Below, piece by piece: positions 17,861-25,954 of a DNA stretch of 64,000 nt. The DNA comes from Corallococcus sp. NCRR (GTDB lineage Bacteria > Myxococcota > Myxococcia > Myxococcales > Myxococcaceae): assembly GCF_026965535.1 (NCBI RefSeq), contig NZ_CP114039.1, positions 620,001 to 684,000 of the forward strand, in the 5' to 3' direction. The first letter of the stretch is position 1. Each line of letters starts with the position of its first letter. The notes below the pieces were generated by a model that was given only the letters and a program-made list of their open reading frames with translations, was not told where the DNA came from and searched no databases. The position numbers were made by a program, and so were the translations under genes.

Positions 17861-18151
17861 ATGAATGTGGAGAGCCGTGCTCGTGGACCGATGCTGACGG
17901 GCTGTTCACCGGACCTGCGCAAGGTGGCTGAGGCTGCGCTGAACGAGGGGCGTAGCGTCGAGCTGCACACCGGGAGCAACCGGCAGGGCGTGTCGGTGGA
18001 GACGCTGGTGGTGGACGAGGACCGGGCCGGGCAGAGCGTAGGCGGCACTGCGGTGTGGGGTGACTGGAATTGGGCCACCCACACGCTCCGCACCGACGAG
18101 GACACGGACCTCGTGCTCACCGTCAACGGCGAACCCGCCGAGGAGAACTGA
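17861..18151 (+). CDS. Phage-like small protein, unknown
   Basis: Unrecognised acidic protein of 96 residues or fewer (inner ATG at 17891 is possible). The core is RKVAEAALNEGRSVELHTG and GDWNWATHTLRTDEDTDLVLTVNGE. A GTG at 17824 in the adjacent frame starts STTTPIPELERDECGEPCSW and ends after LFTGPAQGG; a single-base shift would join it smoothly to this frame at LFTG-PDLRKV, so the gene may be frameshifted. The GTG overlaps the stop of an upstream frame, and the stop here overlaps the next start (TGATG), pointing to a tightly packed mini-operon running to 18816, as in phages and conjugative elements. Confidence 0.55.
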   Translation: MNVESRARGPMLTGCSPDLRKVAEAALNEGRSVELHTGSNRQGVSVETLVVDEDRAGQSVGGTAVWGDWNWATHTLRTDEDTDLVLTVNGEPAEEN

Positions 18152-18345
18152 TGCCCCGCCACGATAAGGACAGCACTCCGCCTGAGAATCAGCGCAAGCC
18201 CAAGGGCACCGTCGTAGGCACCGTCCGTGCGCCTCTAACCATGGATGAGATGGCGGCGCTCGGGTATCTGGTCCAGTTGCTCAGGGACTCACCGGGGAGT
18301 CCCCTCCAACGACTCAGGTGCCATTGGTCTCGCGCTTCTTCGTGA
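18151..18345 (+). CDS. Small hypothetical protein of island mini-operon
   Basis: A 64-residue product whose ATG overlaps the previous stop (TGATG). The front is basic and Pro-rich (DSTPPENQRKPKG), followed by TVRAPLTMDEMAALGYLVQLLRDS, which looks like one amphipathic helix. No family recognised. Spacing and coupling are the main support for it being real. Confidence 0.5.
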   Translation: MPRHDKDSTPPENQRKPKGTVVGTVRAPLTMDEMAALGYLVQLLRDSPGSPLQRLRCHWSRASS

Positions 18346-18361
18346 TGCGCGGCGGCATGGG

Positions 18362-18613
18362 TTGAACGTCTATGTCCCTGGGCCTGCCGCCGCAACCGAA
18401 GACGTTGACTGGACGAGGGTTCAACACACTTGCAAGAAGTGCGGCGAGACGAAGCCGGTTGAACCAGAGGTCGGCGTCAGGATGCTCAACGGAGTCCCTC
18501 GGATTCAGAGTTGCTGCAAGGCCTGGCGTAGTGCTCCGATCCAGCCCCCCGAAGAACCAGTCGCCCGAATAGCCCGCATGAGACGCCACCACCCGCAGGC
18601 TGCACCGCCATGA
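18362..18613 (+). CDS. Small zinc-ribbon-like protein 1
   Basis: About 83 residues from a TTG at 18362; the exact start is uncertain. The reading frame is picked because residues DVDWTRVQHTCKKCG match the start of the next gene (DTDWTKVPRTCRLCQ). Cysteines are CKKC and a CC pair in IQSCCKAW, which may bind one zinc. Its stop overlaps the next ATG (ATGA at 18610), so the two are translationally coupled. Likely a nucleic-acid- or protein-binding adaptor of phage or plasmid origin; function unknown. Confidence 0.5.
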   Translation: MNVYVPGPAAATEDVDWTRVQHTCKKCGETKPVEPEVGVRMLNGVPRIQSCCKAWRSAPIQPPEEPVARIARMRRHHPQAAPP

Positions 18614-18816
18614 GCACGGATACCGACTGGACGAAAGTGCCGAGAACCTGCCGGTTGTGTCAGACTCCTGGGACGGTAATCCCCGACTTCGGCATCTGGC
18701 AGGACCGCTCTGGCAAGTGCTTCGCAGAGGTGGACTGCGTGGCCTGCCAGAAGAAGACGACCTTGAAGAAGTTCGTGCGCATCGTGAGACGCCTAGTCCT
18801 GCGGTGGAAGCGATAG
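18610..18816 (+). CDS. Small zinc-ribbon protein 2
   Basis: A 68-residue protein with two CxxC knuckles, CRLC near residue 14 and CVAC near residue 43, separated by an aromatic/acidic stretch (IPDFGIWQDRSGKCFAEVD). A strongly basic helix follows at the C-terminus (KKFVRIVRRLVLRWKR). The knuckles suggest one structural zinc and the tail suggests nucleic acid binding. It is a diverged duplicate of the gene before it and the last of the mini-operon; a GC hairpin follows. Confidence 0.6.
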   Translation: MSTDTDWTKVPRTCRLCQTPGTVIPDFGIWQDRSGKCFAEVDCVACQKKTTLKKFVRIVRRLVLRWKR

Positions 18817-18827
18817 CCCGAAACTAA

Positions 18828-18859
18828 ACGGCCCCGTCTCCGAGTGGAAGCGGGGCCGT
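18828..18859 (+). terminator. Hairpin after island mini-operon
   Basis: Perfect 9-bp stem ACGGCCCCG/CGGGGCCGT with a 14-base loop, 12 bases after the last stop. No T-run, so a weak or factor-dependent terminator. Confidence 0.55.
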
Positions 18860-18903
18860 CGTGCGTCTGGCCGAGAATCTCCTCTACTAATGCCCCAGCA
18901 GTG

Positions 18904-19833
18904 TTAAGTGCTCTGACGGTGCCAGTAGGCGATAGCCTGGAGTTCGGCCAGCCCGTAAACCATTTCGCGGCCTCGCCGAATATTCACATAGAATTTATTC
19001 TGCCCGATGAGAGACAACGCGCGAGCAATCGCTTCCTCTTCATCAGGGCAATCGACTCGCTGGTAGCTTGCTGGCGGCTCGGTTGAATTAGGAGCACGCA
19101 TCAAGCGGTGATCCGACCACTCGACCTTCCATGCGTCATTCAACGATGACTTGCTACGGCTGTTGACTTTGGGATCATTAGCCTTGAGGGAACGGCGGCT
19201 GATATTGAACATGGCGTTCGGGCTGTCGCCCACCCGAGCCACCTTGAAGCCCGCTGCATGTGCAGCCGCAATGCACATGCCATTGGCTACATAGGCAAGG
19301 CCGCCCGGTGCAACCGTTCGCCAATGGCTCTCAACTTTGTGCTTCAGGCCATAGCTGCTCACACTCGCATTGATGGCCTTGGTTTTCTCAAGACGGGTAA
19401 GCCACTGGTAGCAGCGATCAAACTCCTCGATCGCGCTTGGCTTGAGCATCGCCGCTCGGTCTTTTGCGAACTCGCTTTCGATCTGCTCCCGAGTCTTGCT
19501 CTGCGGGCTATGAACTTCTAAGCCGAATGTCGTCAACTCAGGCATCGCGTCCATTGCATCCTTCACCAGAGGACGCATGGCAGCAAGACGAAGCATACCT
19601 TTGGGCGGGCACGGGTCTGCACCAATCTCGATGAGACGCTGCCAAGCAGCGTTGTCATCAAGCGCGGCCTGGATTGGGCCCTGCTTCAGGGCCGCCTTCA
19701 ATGCGGCATTGGTTTTGAAGCCAAAGCCAGCAGCGATAGCTTCGGTGAGATGCGATGATGCAGCGGCCGACGCTAGTTCGGCTGCCTCACGCTTTAGAAG
19801 CTTGATGTAATCCAGATCAATAACGGCGTTCAT
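18904..19833 (-). CDS. Island-borne protein of unknown function
   Basis: Not recognised; 309 residues from the ATG at 19833 (the frame is open 32 codons further without coding character). The N-terminal 50 residues (YIKLLKREAAELASAAASSHLTEAIAAGFGFKTNAALKAAL) resemble the short helical front domain seen in proteins of integrative elements and plasmids, where a GF/GY followed by ALxAAL is conserved. The middle (about 95-190) is charged and helical. The end (DEEEAIARALSLIGQNKFYVNIRRGREMVYGLAEL) has mixed alpha/beta character. No signal peptide, membrane segment or catalytic motif is evident. Convergent with the small-gene operon to its left; GC and codon use are visibly lower than in backbone genes, consistent with transfer. 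Confidence 0.7.
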   Translation of the reverse strand: MNAVIDLDYIKLLKREAAELASAAASSHLTEAIAAGFGFKTNAALKAALKQGPIQAALDDNAAWQRLIEIGADPCPPKGMLRLAAMRPLVKDAMDAMPELTTFGLEVHSPQSKTREQIESEFAKDRAAMLKPSAIEEFDRCYQWLTRLEKTKAINASVSSYGLKHKVESHWRTVAPGGLAYVANGMCIAAAHAAGFKVARVGDSPNAMFNISRRSLKANDPKVNSRSKSSLNDAWKVEWSDHRLMRAPNSTEPPASYQRVDCPDEEEAIARALSLIGQNKFYVNIRRGREMVYGLAELQAIAYWHRQST

Positions 19834-20122
19834 TGTCGAACTCTTCGGGGTCGGTGTCCGCCGATTACGCACCGACCCATAGGGTCGGCAATGAACGAAG
19901 CTGAGCATCATCAGCCTGAGGAATTTCACCCGGCGGCAGGTGCGGTTTCCTTGGACCGAAGATGAATTTACACCATCGGCCAGCAGGTTCCAAGGGGGCG
20001 CGACTGCTCGGCCTCCCCTCTACCATGCAACTTCCTCCGGAAAGTCTCTTCTCCCTAGCGGGATAAGTCCGAGGAGAAGGCTTCGTCCCCGTACCCATTC
20101 GCAAGCGGGCGAGGCGTGATCA
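19834..20122. other. Non-coding stretch before IS630
   Basis: Upstream region of the 309-residue island protein, about 290 bases; presumably its promoter. Nothing else is recognised. Confidence 0.35.
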
Positions 20123-21279
20123 GCTAAGTAGGCCGCCAGAAGTTCCGAGACAAAATCCGGCCGCATGTCCAAATTCTGGGGCATGCGACCGGCAAGAAGC
20201 CCAGCCGAGCTGGGGCTGACAGCACACGACAGGAGGAAGCTGGAGCGAGCGTTGCGGCAGGCACGCGATGCTCGGCACTTCCGTCGCCTTCTGGCCATCA
20301 AGCTCATCGCCGAGGGCAAGAGCCCAGGTGAGGCAGCACACCTGGCGGCCTTGAGTCGTCCGGCCGTCTACTGCTGGTTGGAGCGCTACCTGGCAGAGCG
20401 CACCCCGTCAGCCCTGGTGGATGCACCGCGCTCGGGCCGCCCCAGAAAAGCCCCGCGTCTCACCTCCAAGCGCCTGAGGAGGGTGGTAGGCACAAGCCCG
20501 GAGAAGTCGGGCTGGGCGAGCCATGGATGGACGGTGCCGCTGCTGTGCACTCACTTCCAGCGCCAGGGGTTGGAGGTGTCACCCCGCACGCTGCGCCGAC
20601 GGCTGCATGAGGCGGGGCTGGCTTGGAAGCGGCCTCGGTACATGTACGCGACGGCTGCATCTCACCTGGGGCAGAAAAAGGGGGCCTTGTTCGCCGTCTG
20701 AAGAGGCTCAAGCGCCAGTGGCCTCGTGCGGTACTGGTCGTCATGGGCAGCACCGTGCTGCGTTGGTTTCCACCGCTGCGCGCAGCCTGGGCGCCGGTGG
20801 GCAAGCAGGCGCAGGTGCGGATTACCGGCGAGAACGCCAAGCGCACGCTGTGGGGGGCCATCAATCCACGCACTGGGAGGCGCATCGTCATGGCGACCCA
20901 GCGCGGCAGACAGGAGGACTTCATGGCTTTCCTGCATGCCCTGCGCTCCTCCTCCCCCGGACGCCCGCTGCTGCTGTTGCTCGACAGGGCCAGTTGCCAT
21001 ACCGCCCAGAAATCTCAGCGGCTCGCCACGCGTCTCGGTGTCCACCTGGTGCTGCTGCCCAAGCAGCGCTCGGAACTCAACTGCATGGACCACCTCTGGC
21101 GCCCACTCAAGCAGCGTGTCTCCGCCAACCGGCAGTACCCCACGATGCAGCAGCACATCGATGCCGCCATCCAGTGGGTGCTGGGCCTGTCGCCCCAGGA
21201 CGCCCTCCGCAAGGCCGGCTGCCTCGCCGAGGGCTTCTGGCTACGCGATTTGTTAGAGAACTTCTGGCGACCTACTTAG
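20123..21279 (+). mobile_element. IS630-type element A
   Basis: A 1157-bp element with 21-bp terminal inverted repeats: CTAAGTAGGCCGCCAGAAGTT on the left and its complement with one mismatch on the right. It holds one transposase in two overlapping frames. Its right end is ten bases from the next element. Confidence 0.85.
20165..21279 (+). CDS. IS630-family transposase, two frames joined by -1 shift
   Basis: The first frame (20165-20701, 178 residues) carries the helix-turn-helix part (HLAALSRPAVYCWLERYL). The second frame (to 21279) carries the catalytic part. They join at QKKG-GLVRRLK through a run A5G5 at 20675-20684, where the heptamer A AAG GGG (20677-20683) is in the correct phase for -1 slippage. 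The catalytic domain shows LLLLDRASCHT and ELNCMDHLW for the second and third acids. The first acid, normally in a DE(S/T) box before LRxFPPL, reads GST here, so the Asp appears lost to Gly. Transposition activity is therefore doubtful. The second frame ends exactly at the right inverted repeat. Confidence 0.8.
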
Positions 21280-21289
21280 TGCCACTTAC

Positions 21290-22770
21290 TCCTACAGCTG
21301 TAGTTCGGAAGACTCCGCAGGCTTCCTCCTGTTGAAGAAACAGGAGGGGGAGGAACGAGACCTCCCATGCAGCAGCCATCAGCCACAGAAGCGCAGGCAC
21401 CGGAAGTCCGGCTGGTTGGCCGTCTCGTGACGGAGCTGGAGGAGATAGGCGCCTGGCTGCAGCCGCACTTCCGCAGGCGCGAGGCGCACGCCACTGCGGT
21501 CGAGTACGTGAAGGCCCTCCTGGGACGGGCACAGCGCAAGAATGTGTGGGGCCTTTCGGAGGATGCGGGGCATCAAGCGCCCTATGCCTTCCAGCACCTG
21601 CTGCTGCGAGCGAAGTGGGACGCGGATGCAGTACGCGACGACGTGCTGGAGTACGCGCGCAGGGCGTTGGGCGAAGGCGGCATCCTGGCGATGGACGAGA
21701 CGGGCTTCCTGAAGAAAGGAGAGAAGTCCGTGGGCGTGGCGCGCCAGTACACGGGCACCGCGGGCAAGGTGGAGAACGCGCAAGTGGGCGTCTTCCTCTC
21801 GTACGTGACGCCTCGCGGGCATGCGCTGGTGGACCGGGAACTGTACCTGCCGGAGCCCTGGACGGAGGATGCGGCCCGCCGCAAAGCGGGAGGGATTCCG
21901 GACGAAGTGGGCTTCGAATCCAAACCGGCCCTCGCGCAAGGCATGCTGCAGCGGGCGCTGGGCGCGGGACTGAAGCCGGCGTGGGTGGTGGGGGACGAAG
22001 TCTATGGACGCGACAGCACCCTGCGCCGCTTCCTCGAAGACTTGCACCAGCCCTACGTGCTGGCGGTGGCCTCCAATACGCACGTCTGGCGCGGCTTCTA
22101 CCAGGTGAAGCCTGGAGACATGGTGGAGGAGGTCCCTCCGGAGGACTGGACACGTCTGTCCGCAGGCGCGGGCACCAAGGGCCCTCGCCTCTATGATTGG
22201 GCGCGCATGCGGCTCAACCGGCACCTGGGCCTGTCGCGGTGGCTGCTCTTTCGCAGAGGCCTCGCGGACGGCAAGGTGGCCTTCTACGTCGCCCATGCCC
22301 GGCGCAATGCCTCACTGGAGTCGATGGTGCGCGCCGCGGGCAGCCGGTGGGCCGTGGAGGAGGACTTCGAATCCGCCAAGAACGAGGTGGGCCTCGCCGA
22401 CTATGAGGTGCGCACCTGGACGGCCTGGCACCGGCATATGACGCTGTGCCTGGTGGCCCACGTCTTTCTCGCCGCCGCGCGTGCCGTGGCCAATCAGCAA
22501 CTCCAGGAGGGCCTGCCCCCAAAAGCACTCGGCCTGCCGAGGCGCAGAAACCCCATGCGCGCGTTTCTCGCCCGGCGCGGCCTTCACTAACGGCCTTCGT
22601 CCGCTACTCCGTCCAGGAAGTGCGAGTGCTTCTGGTAGCGCTTCTGCGGCGTGTGGCGGCTCCGCTTGCGCATGTCCTCGCGTGGAGTCGCTGGCGACGC
22701 CACCACCAAGCCGTGGCCATGCAGTGCCACTATCGGGCCCGAAGGGCTCGGTTCAAACTGCAGCTGTAGG
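21290..22770 (+). mobile_element. IS701-type element A
   Basis: About 1481 bp with imperfect inverted ends: TCCTACAGCTGTAGTTCGGAA at 21290-21310 against the complement of TTCAAACTGCAGCTGTAGGA at 22751-22770. One transposase gene. No clear target duplication. Confidence 0.8.
21367..22769 (+). CDS. IS701-family (DDE) transposase with C-terminal tail in -1 frame
   Basis: The uninterrupted frame 21367-22590 gives 407 residues with the DDE acids in MDETGFLKKGEKSVGVARQY, VVGDEVYGRD and EEDFESAKNEVGLADYEVR. After this the frame ends in Arg-rich sequence unlike the family. In the -1 frame, open to 22769, the expected C-terminus appears: YSVQEVRVLLVALLRR then HVLAWSRWRRHHQA and CHYRARRARF. A canonical slippery heptamer C CCA AAA lies at 22518-22524 with CCA and AAA in the zero frame, placed so that a -1 shift joins the two. 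The full protein would be about 467 residues. Either programmed frameshifting or a lesion; similar frame changes in the other IS701 copies favour the first. Confidence 0.8.
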
Positions 22771-22778
22771 ATTACAGC

Positions 22779-23645
22779 CTCTAACAAATGTGAGGGCAGA
22801 GGCGGCGTAGGAGCATGACGCAGCAACCGAGGACGAGGAATCCGAAGTGGACGTCGTCCCTGCGCTCGTCGCGGACGCGAAGGCGGCGCAGCTGGTTCTT
22901 CCAGGCCAGCGTGCGCTCCACGACCCATCGGTAGCGTCCGAGCCTTTCCTTGGACTCAACGCCGGGACGCGCGATGCGGGCGGCAATGCTGCGTAGACGA
23001 AGCCCGCTCCGGTTCTTCCTGGAGGCGTAGGCCTTGTCGGCGTGGAGTTTTCCCGGGCGAAAGCGGCGCTGCCCCGAAGGCATCCGCACCGCGGGCACGG
23101 AGTCGACGAGCGGGAAAAGTTCGTGCGTGTCGTGGACGTTGGCGGCCGTCACGGACTCGGTGAGCGGCAGCCCCTGGGCGTCTACGAGAAGATGATGCTT
23201 GCTACCCGCCTTCGCTCTATCCGTCGAGTTTGGGCCCGTGAGGGCCCCCTTTTTGACGCCCGGACGGACGAGGAGTCGATAGCGGCGCGGGAGAAGTCCA
23301 CCTTGCCGCGCAGGCCCAGTTCATCCAGCAATCGCGCCTGGAGCTTTTCCCACACGCCAGCCCGGGTCCATTCCTCCAGCCTGCGCCAGGCCGTCATGCC
23401 CGACAGGCCGAACTGCTTGCGAGGCAGCATCTCCCACGGGATGCCGCTTCGGAGCACGAAGACGATGGCTTCCAGCGCCGCGCGGTCATCTGCCCGAGGA
23501 CGGCCCAGCTTCTTCTTGGGCCGGGGCGGCGGCAGCAGCGGTGCCACGCGCTGCCAGAAGGCGTCGGGGACGAGTTCGCGGACCATGCCCCTCAACCTGG
23601 GGACGCCCCTTGTGCTCGGCCAGTCCAGCCCTGACTTTCGTTAGA
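22779..23645 (-). mobile_element. IS5-type (IS427-like) element A
   Basis: An 867-bp element with 18-bp imperfect ends, TCTAACAAATGTGAGGGC on the left and the complement of GCCCTGACTTTCGTTAGA on the right. Transposase on the minus strand in two frames. Confidence 0.85.
22781..23595 (-). CDS. IS5-family transposase, two frames joined by -1 shift
   Basis: The first frame (23595-23182) begins MVRELVPDAFWQRVAPLLPP and includes the first acid in AAIDSSSVRASK. A run C5T5 on the plus strand (A5G5 in the gene, 23245-23254) marks the shift site. After -1 slippage the second frame carries TAANVHDTHEL, LHADKAYASR (second Asp) and YRWVVERTLAW (catalytic Glu), ending at 22781 inside the left terminal repeat. 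All three catalytic acids are present, so the element may be functional. Two-frame organisation is typical of this IS5 subgroup. Confidence 0.85.
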
Positions 23646-24530
23646 CTTCCTTTCATAACCCCACCAGCGATGGGGTGGGAATGCAGTCGCTCGGGTGGAT
23701 GTGCACCTTGGAGGCATGAAGCGTGAGCTCGTGCCAGAGGCCCTCTGGCAGCGCATGGAGCCGCTGCTGCCGAAGCGCCGTCGCCACCGCAAGGGAGGCC
23801 GACCGTACGCAGATGACCGCGCGGCCCTGCGCGGCATCCTCTTCGTGCTGAAGACGGGCATCGCGTGGGAGGACCTGCCGACGGAAGTCTTCGGTGTGAG
23901 TGGCATCACCTGCTGGCGCAGGCTCAACCAATGGGTGAAGGCGGGTGTCTTTCGCAAGCTACAGCGGAAGCTGCTCGACGAACTGGGCATGCGCGGCCGC
24001 ATCGACTGGAGCCGTGCCTCCTTCGACTCGGGCAGTGTCCGGGCTCAAAAGGGGGGCCCGAAACGGGCAAGAATCCCACCGACAGAGGGAAGAAGGGCTC
24101 CAAGCACCATCTCGTCGTAGACCGAAAAGGGCTGCCACTCGCCGTGCTCCTGTCGGCCGCCAACGTGCACGACATGAAGCGCGCACTCCCCCTCGTCGAT
24201 GCCATCCCTCCCGTACACACCGGGCGCCGCGGCCGGCCGCGTAGGCGCCCCAAGAAGGCGCACGGTGACAAGGGCTACGACTACGCCGTCATCCGCCGCG
24301 GACTCTGCGAGCGGCGCATCAAGCCGCGCATCGCGCGCAAAGGAGTCGAGTCGAGCCAGAAACTGGGACGCCACCGCTGGGTGGTGGAGCGCAGTCTGTC
24401 CTGGTTGCACCACCTCAAGCGCCTGCGCATTCGAGAGGAGCGCCGAGCCGACCTGCACCTGGCGCTCCTGCAGCTCGGTTGCTGCGTCATACTTCAGCGC
24501 AGACTCCCTCGCCGGTTATGAAAGGAAGTC
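23644..24530 (+). mobile_element. IS5-type (IS427-like) element B
   Basis: An 887-bp element with perfect 17-bp ends GACTTCCTTTCATAACC / GGTTATGAAAGGAAGTC, flanked by TTA on both sides. It inserted at the very end of element A. An old right-end fragment of the same kind lies at 5325-5525, outside the island. Confidence 0.9.
23716..24521 (+). CDS. IS5-family transposase, two frames joined by -1 shift
   Basis: Start placed at 23716 (MKRELVPEALWQRMEPLLPK). The first frame runs to 24120 and contains FDSGSVRAQKGG with the first catalytic Asp. The heptamer A AAG GGG at 24048-24054, zero-frame codons AAG GGG, allows -1 slippage to the second frame, which reads GSKHHLVVDRKGLPLAV, HGDKGYDY (second Asp) and RWVVERSLSWL (Glu), ending at 24521 just inside the terminal repeat. 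The catalytic triad is complete. Confidence 0.87.
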
Positions 24531-24534
24531 TTAG

Positions 24535-25950
24535 TACTACCCGGTCACTTGAATCCAGGGGGCCCGTGTGATCTACGGCCGGGATGACACCCGCGCAGCT
24601 CAAGAAGTTGGATGAGTCGCTGAGCGCCTATCTCGAAGAGATGGTCGCCGGCATGGGGCGACTGGAGAGGCGGCGCGCCATGGAGGCCTATGTCACGGGC
24701 CTACTGCTGGATGGGGAGCGCAAGAGCATCGAGCCGATGGCGGCCCGGCTGGTAGAGGACGCCAGGGATGTCGAGGCAATGCGCCAGCGACTGCAGCAGT
24801 GCGTCTCGCAAGGGACGTGGAGCGACGAGGCGCTGAGGGAGCGACTGGCGCGGAAGCTGGAAGAGCGGCTGCCGGAGGTGGAAGCCCTTGTGGTGGACGA
24901 CACGGGCTTCCCGAAGAAGGGGAAGCACTCGGTGGGAGTCGCCCGTCAGTACTCGGGGACGCTGGGGCGCACGGACAACTGCCAGGTGGCCGTCAGCCTG
25001 CATTTGGCTGGGGCTCGTGGCAGCGGGTGTATCGGCATGCAGCTGTACCTGCCCGAGGAGTGGGTGACGGAGAAGGACCGACGCAAGGCGGCCGGAGTCC
25101 CCGAGGCGGTAGGCGCCTCGCGCAAATGGGAATTGGCGCTGTCGCAGTTGGATGACGCGTTGGAGTGGGGCGTGCGCAAGCACGTCGTCCTGGCGGATGC
25201 GGGGTATGGCAATTGCCGGGAGTTTCGCGAAGGACTCACGGCACGCGGGCTGCCCTACCTCGTCGCCGTGCCGGGGCAGCACAAGGTGTGGCCTCCGGGG
25301 GCGACGCCGCACCTGCCCGTGAAGAAGGCTGGCGCGTACGGACGCCCCCGGACTCGCTTCGTCGACGACAGCGGCGTGCAGCCCTGGACGATTGAAGAGT
25401 TGGCGCGCCAGTTACCCGAGGAGGAGTACCGCCGCATCAGCTGGCGCGAGGGCAGCCGCGGCACGCAGTCCTCCACTTTCGCCGCAGTGCGAATCCAGGT
25501 CGCTGAAGGCCATGTCGTGCGCAAGGCGCCCGGCGCTCCCGAGTGGCTCCTGTGTGAGTGGCCGCCGGGCGAGGCCGCGCCAACGAAGTACTACCTCTCG
25601 TCTCTGCCGGAAGACACGCCCCTCAAACGCCTCGTCACCCTGGCGAAGCTGCGCTGGCGCGTCGAGCGCGACTACCAGGAGATGAAGGGCGAAGTCGGCC
25701 TGGACCATTTCGAGGGCCGCACCTGGAGAGGCTTTCACCACCACGCCACCCTCTGCATGGTGGCCCATGGCTTCCTCGCGCTCCGTCGAGCGCTTTTTCC
25801 CCCGGAGGAGGATTCCCTGGACCCTTCCCCAGGTGCGTCGGCGGCTTCAGCATCTGCTGCTGCGCCGCCTCGGCCATTGTCCGCTGTGCCTCCGCAGACT
25901 CGGCGCTCGCGCTCCTCCTCGAGGACCGTCACGCATCTGATCAAGTAGTA
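24535..25950 (+). mobile_element. IS701-type element B
   Basis: A 1416-bp element flanked by the 4-bp duplication TTAG (24531-24534 and 25951-25954), as expected for IS701 (YTAR targets). Ends TACTACCCGGTCA and TGATCAAGTAGTA are imperfect inverted repeats. It abuts IS5 element B. Confidence 0.88.
24584..25948 (+). CDS. IS701-family transposase with conserved tail in +1 frame
   Basis: The zero frame gives 454 residues with DDE acids in VVDDTGFPKKGKHSVGVARQY, VLADAGYGN and RWRVERDYQEMKGEVGLDHFEGR. Its last 46 residues, after ALRRALFPPEE, are low-complexity Ser/Ala/Pro. In the +1 (or -2) frame the same DNA encodes WTLPQVRRRLQ, LLLRRLGHCPLC and RGPSRI, stopping at 25938-25940. That alternate tail matches the alternate tail of the neighbouring copy (26007), so it is the ancestral C-terminus. 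The run CTTTTTCCCCC at about 25793-25803 is the likely shift region. Confidence 0.85.
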   Translation: MTPAQLKKLDESLSAYLEEMVAGMGRLERRRAMEAYVTGLLLDGERKSIEPMAARLVEDARDVEAMRQRLQQCVSQGTWSDEALRERLARKLEERLPEVEALVVDDTGFPKKGKHSVGVARQYSGTLGRTDNCQVAVSLHLAGARGSGCIGMQLYLPEEWVTEKDRRKAAGVPEAVGASRKWELALSQLDDALEWGVRKHVVLADAGYGNCREFREGLTARGLPYLVAVPGQHKVWPPGATPHLPVKKAGAYGRPRTRFVDDSGVQPWTIEELARQLPEEEYRRISWREGSRGTQSSTFAAVRIQVAEGHVVRKAPGAPEWLLCEWPPGEAAPTKYYLSSLPEDTPLKRLVTLAKLRWRVERDYQEMKGEVGLDHFEGRTWRGFHHHATLCMVAHGFLALRRALFPPEEDSLDPSPGASAASASAAAPPRPLSAVPPQTRRSRSSSRTVTHLIK

Positions 25951-25954
25951 TTAG

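Noticed and set aside
17212-17931. Plus-strand open frame spanning the IS110 remnant
   Set aside because: The minus strand shows ordered IS110 segments, so most of this frame is antisense of a transposase scrap; only its last part after the GTG at 17824 may be real.
18372-18572. Alternative frame starting with ATG inside zinc-ribbon gene 1
   Set aside because: The other frame matches the following zinc-ribbon gene residue for residue at its start, so it is the coding one.
15902-20122. Idea that the NYN nuclease and small genes form a known defence system
   Set aside because: No recognisable partner genes of established systems (restriction, CBASS, retron, Gabija, toxin-antitoxin pairs) are seen, so only single-gene calls are made.
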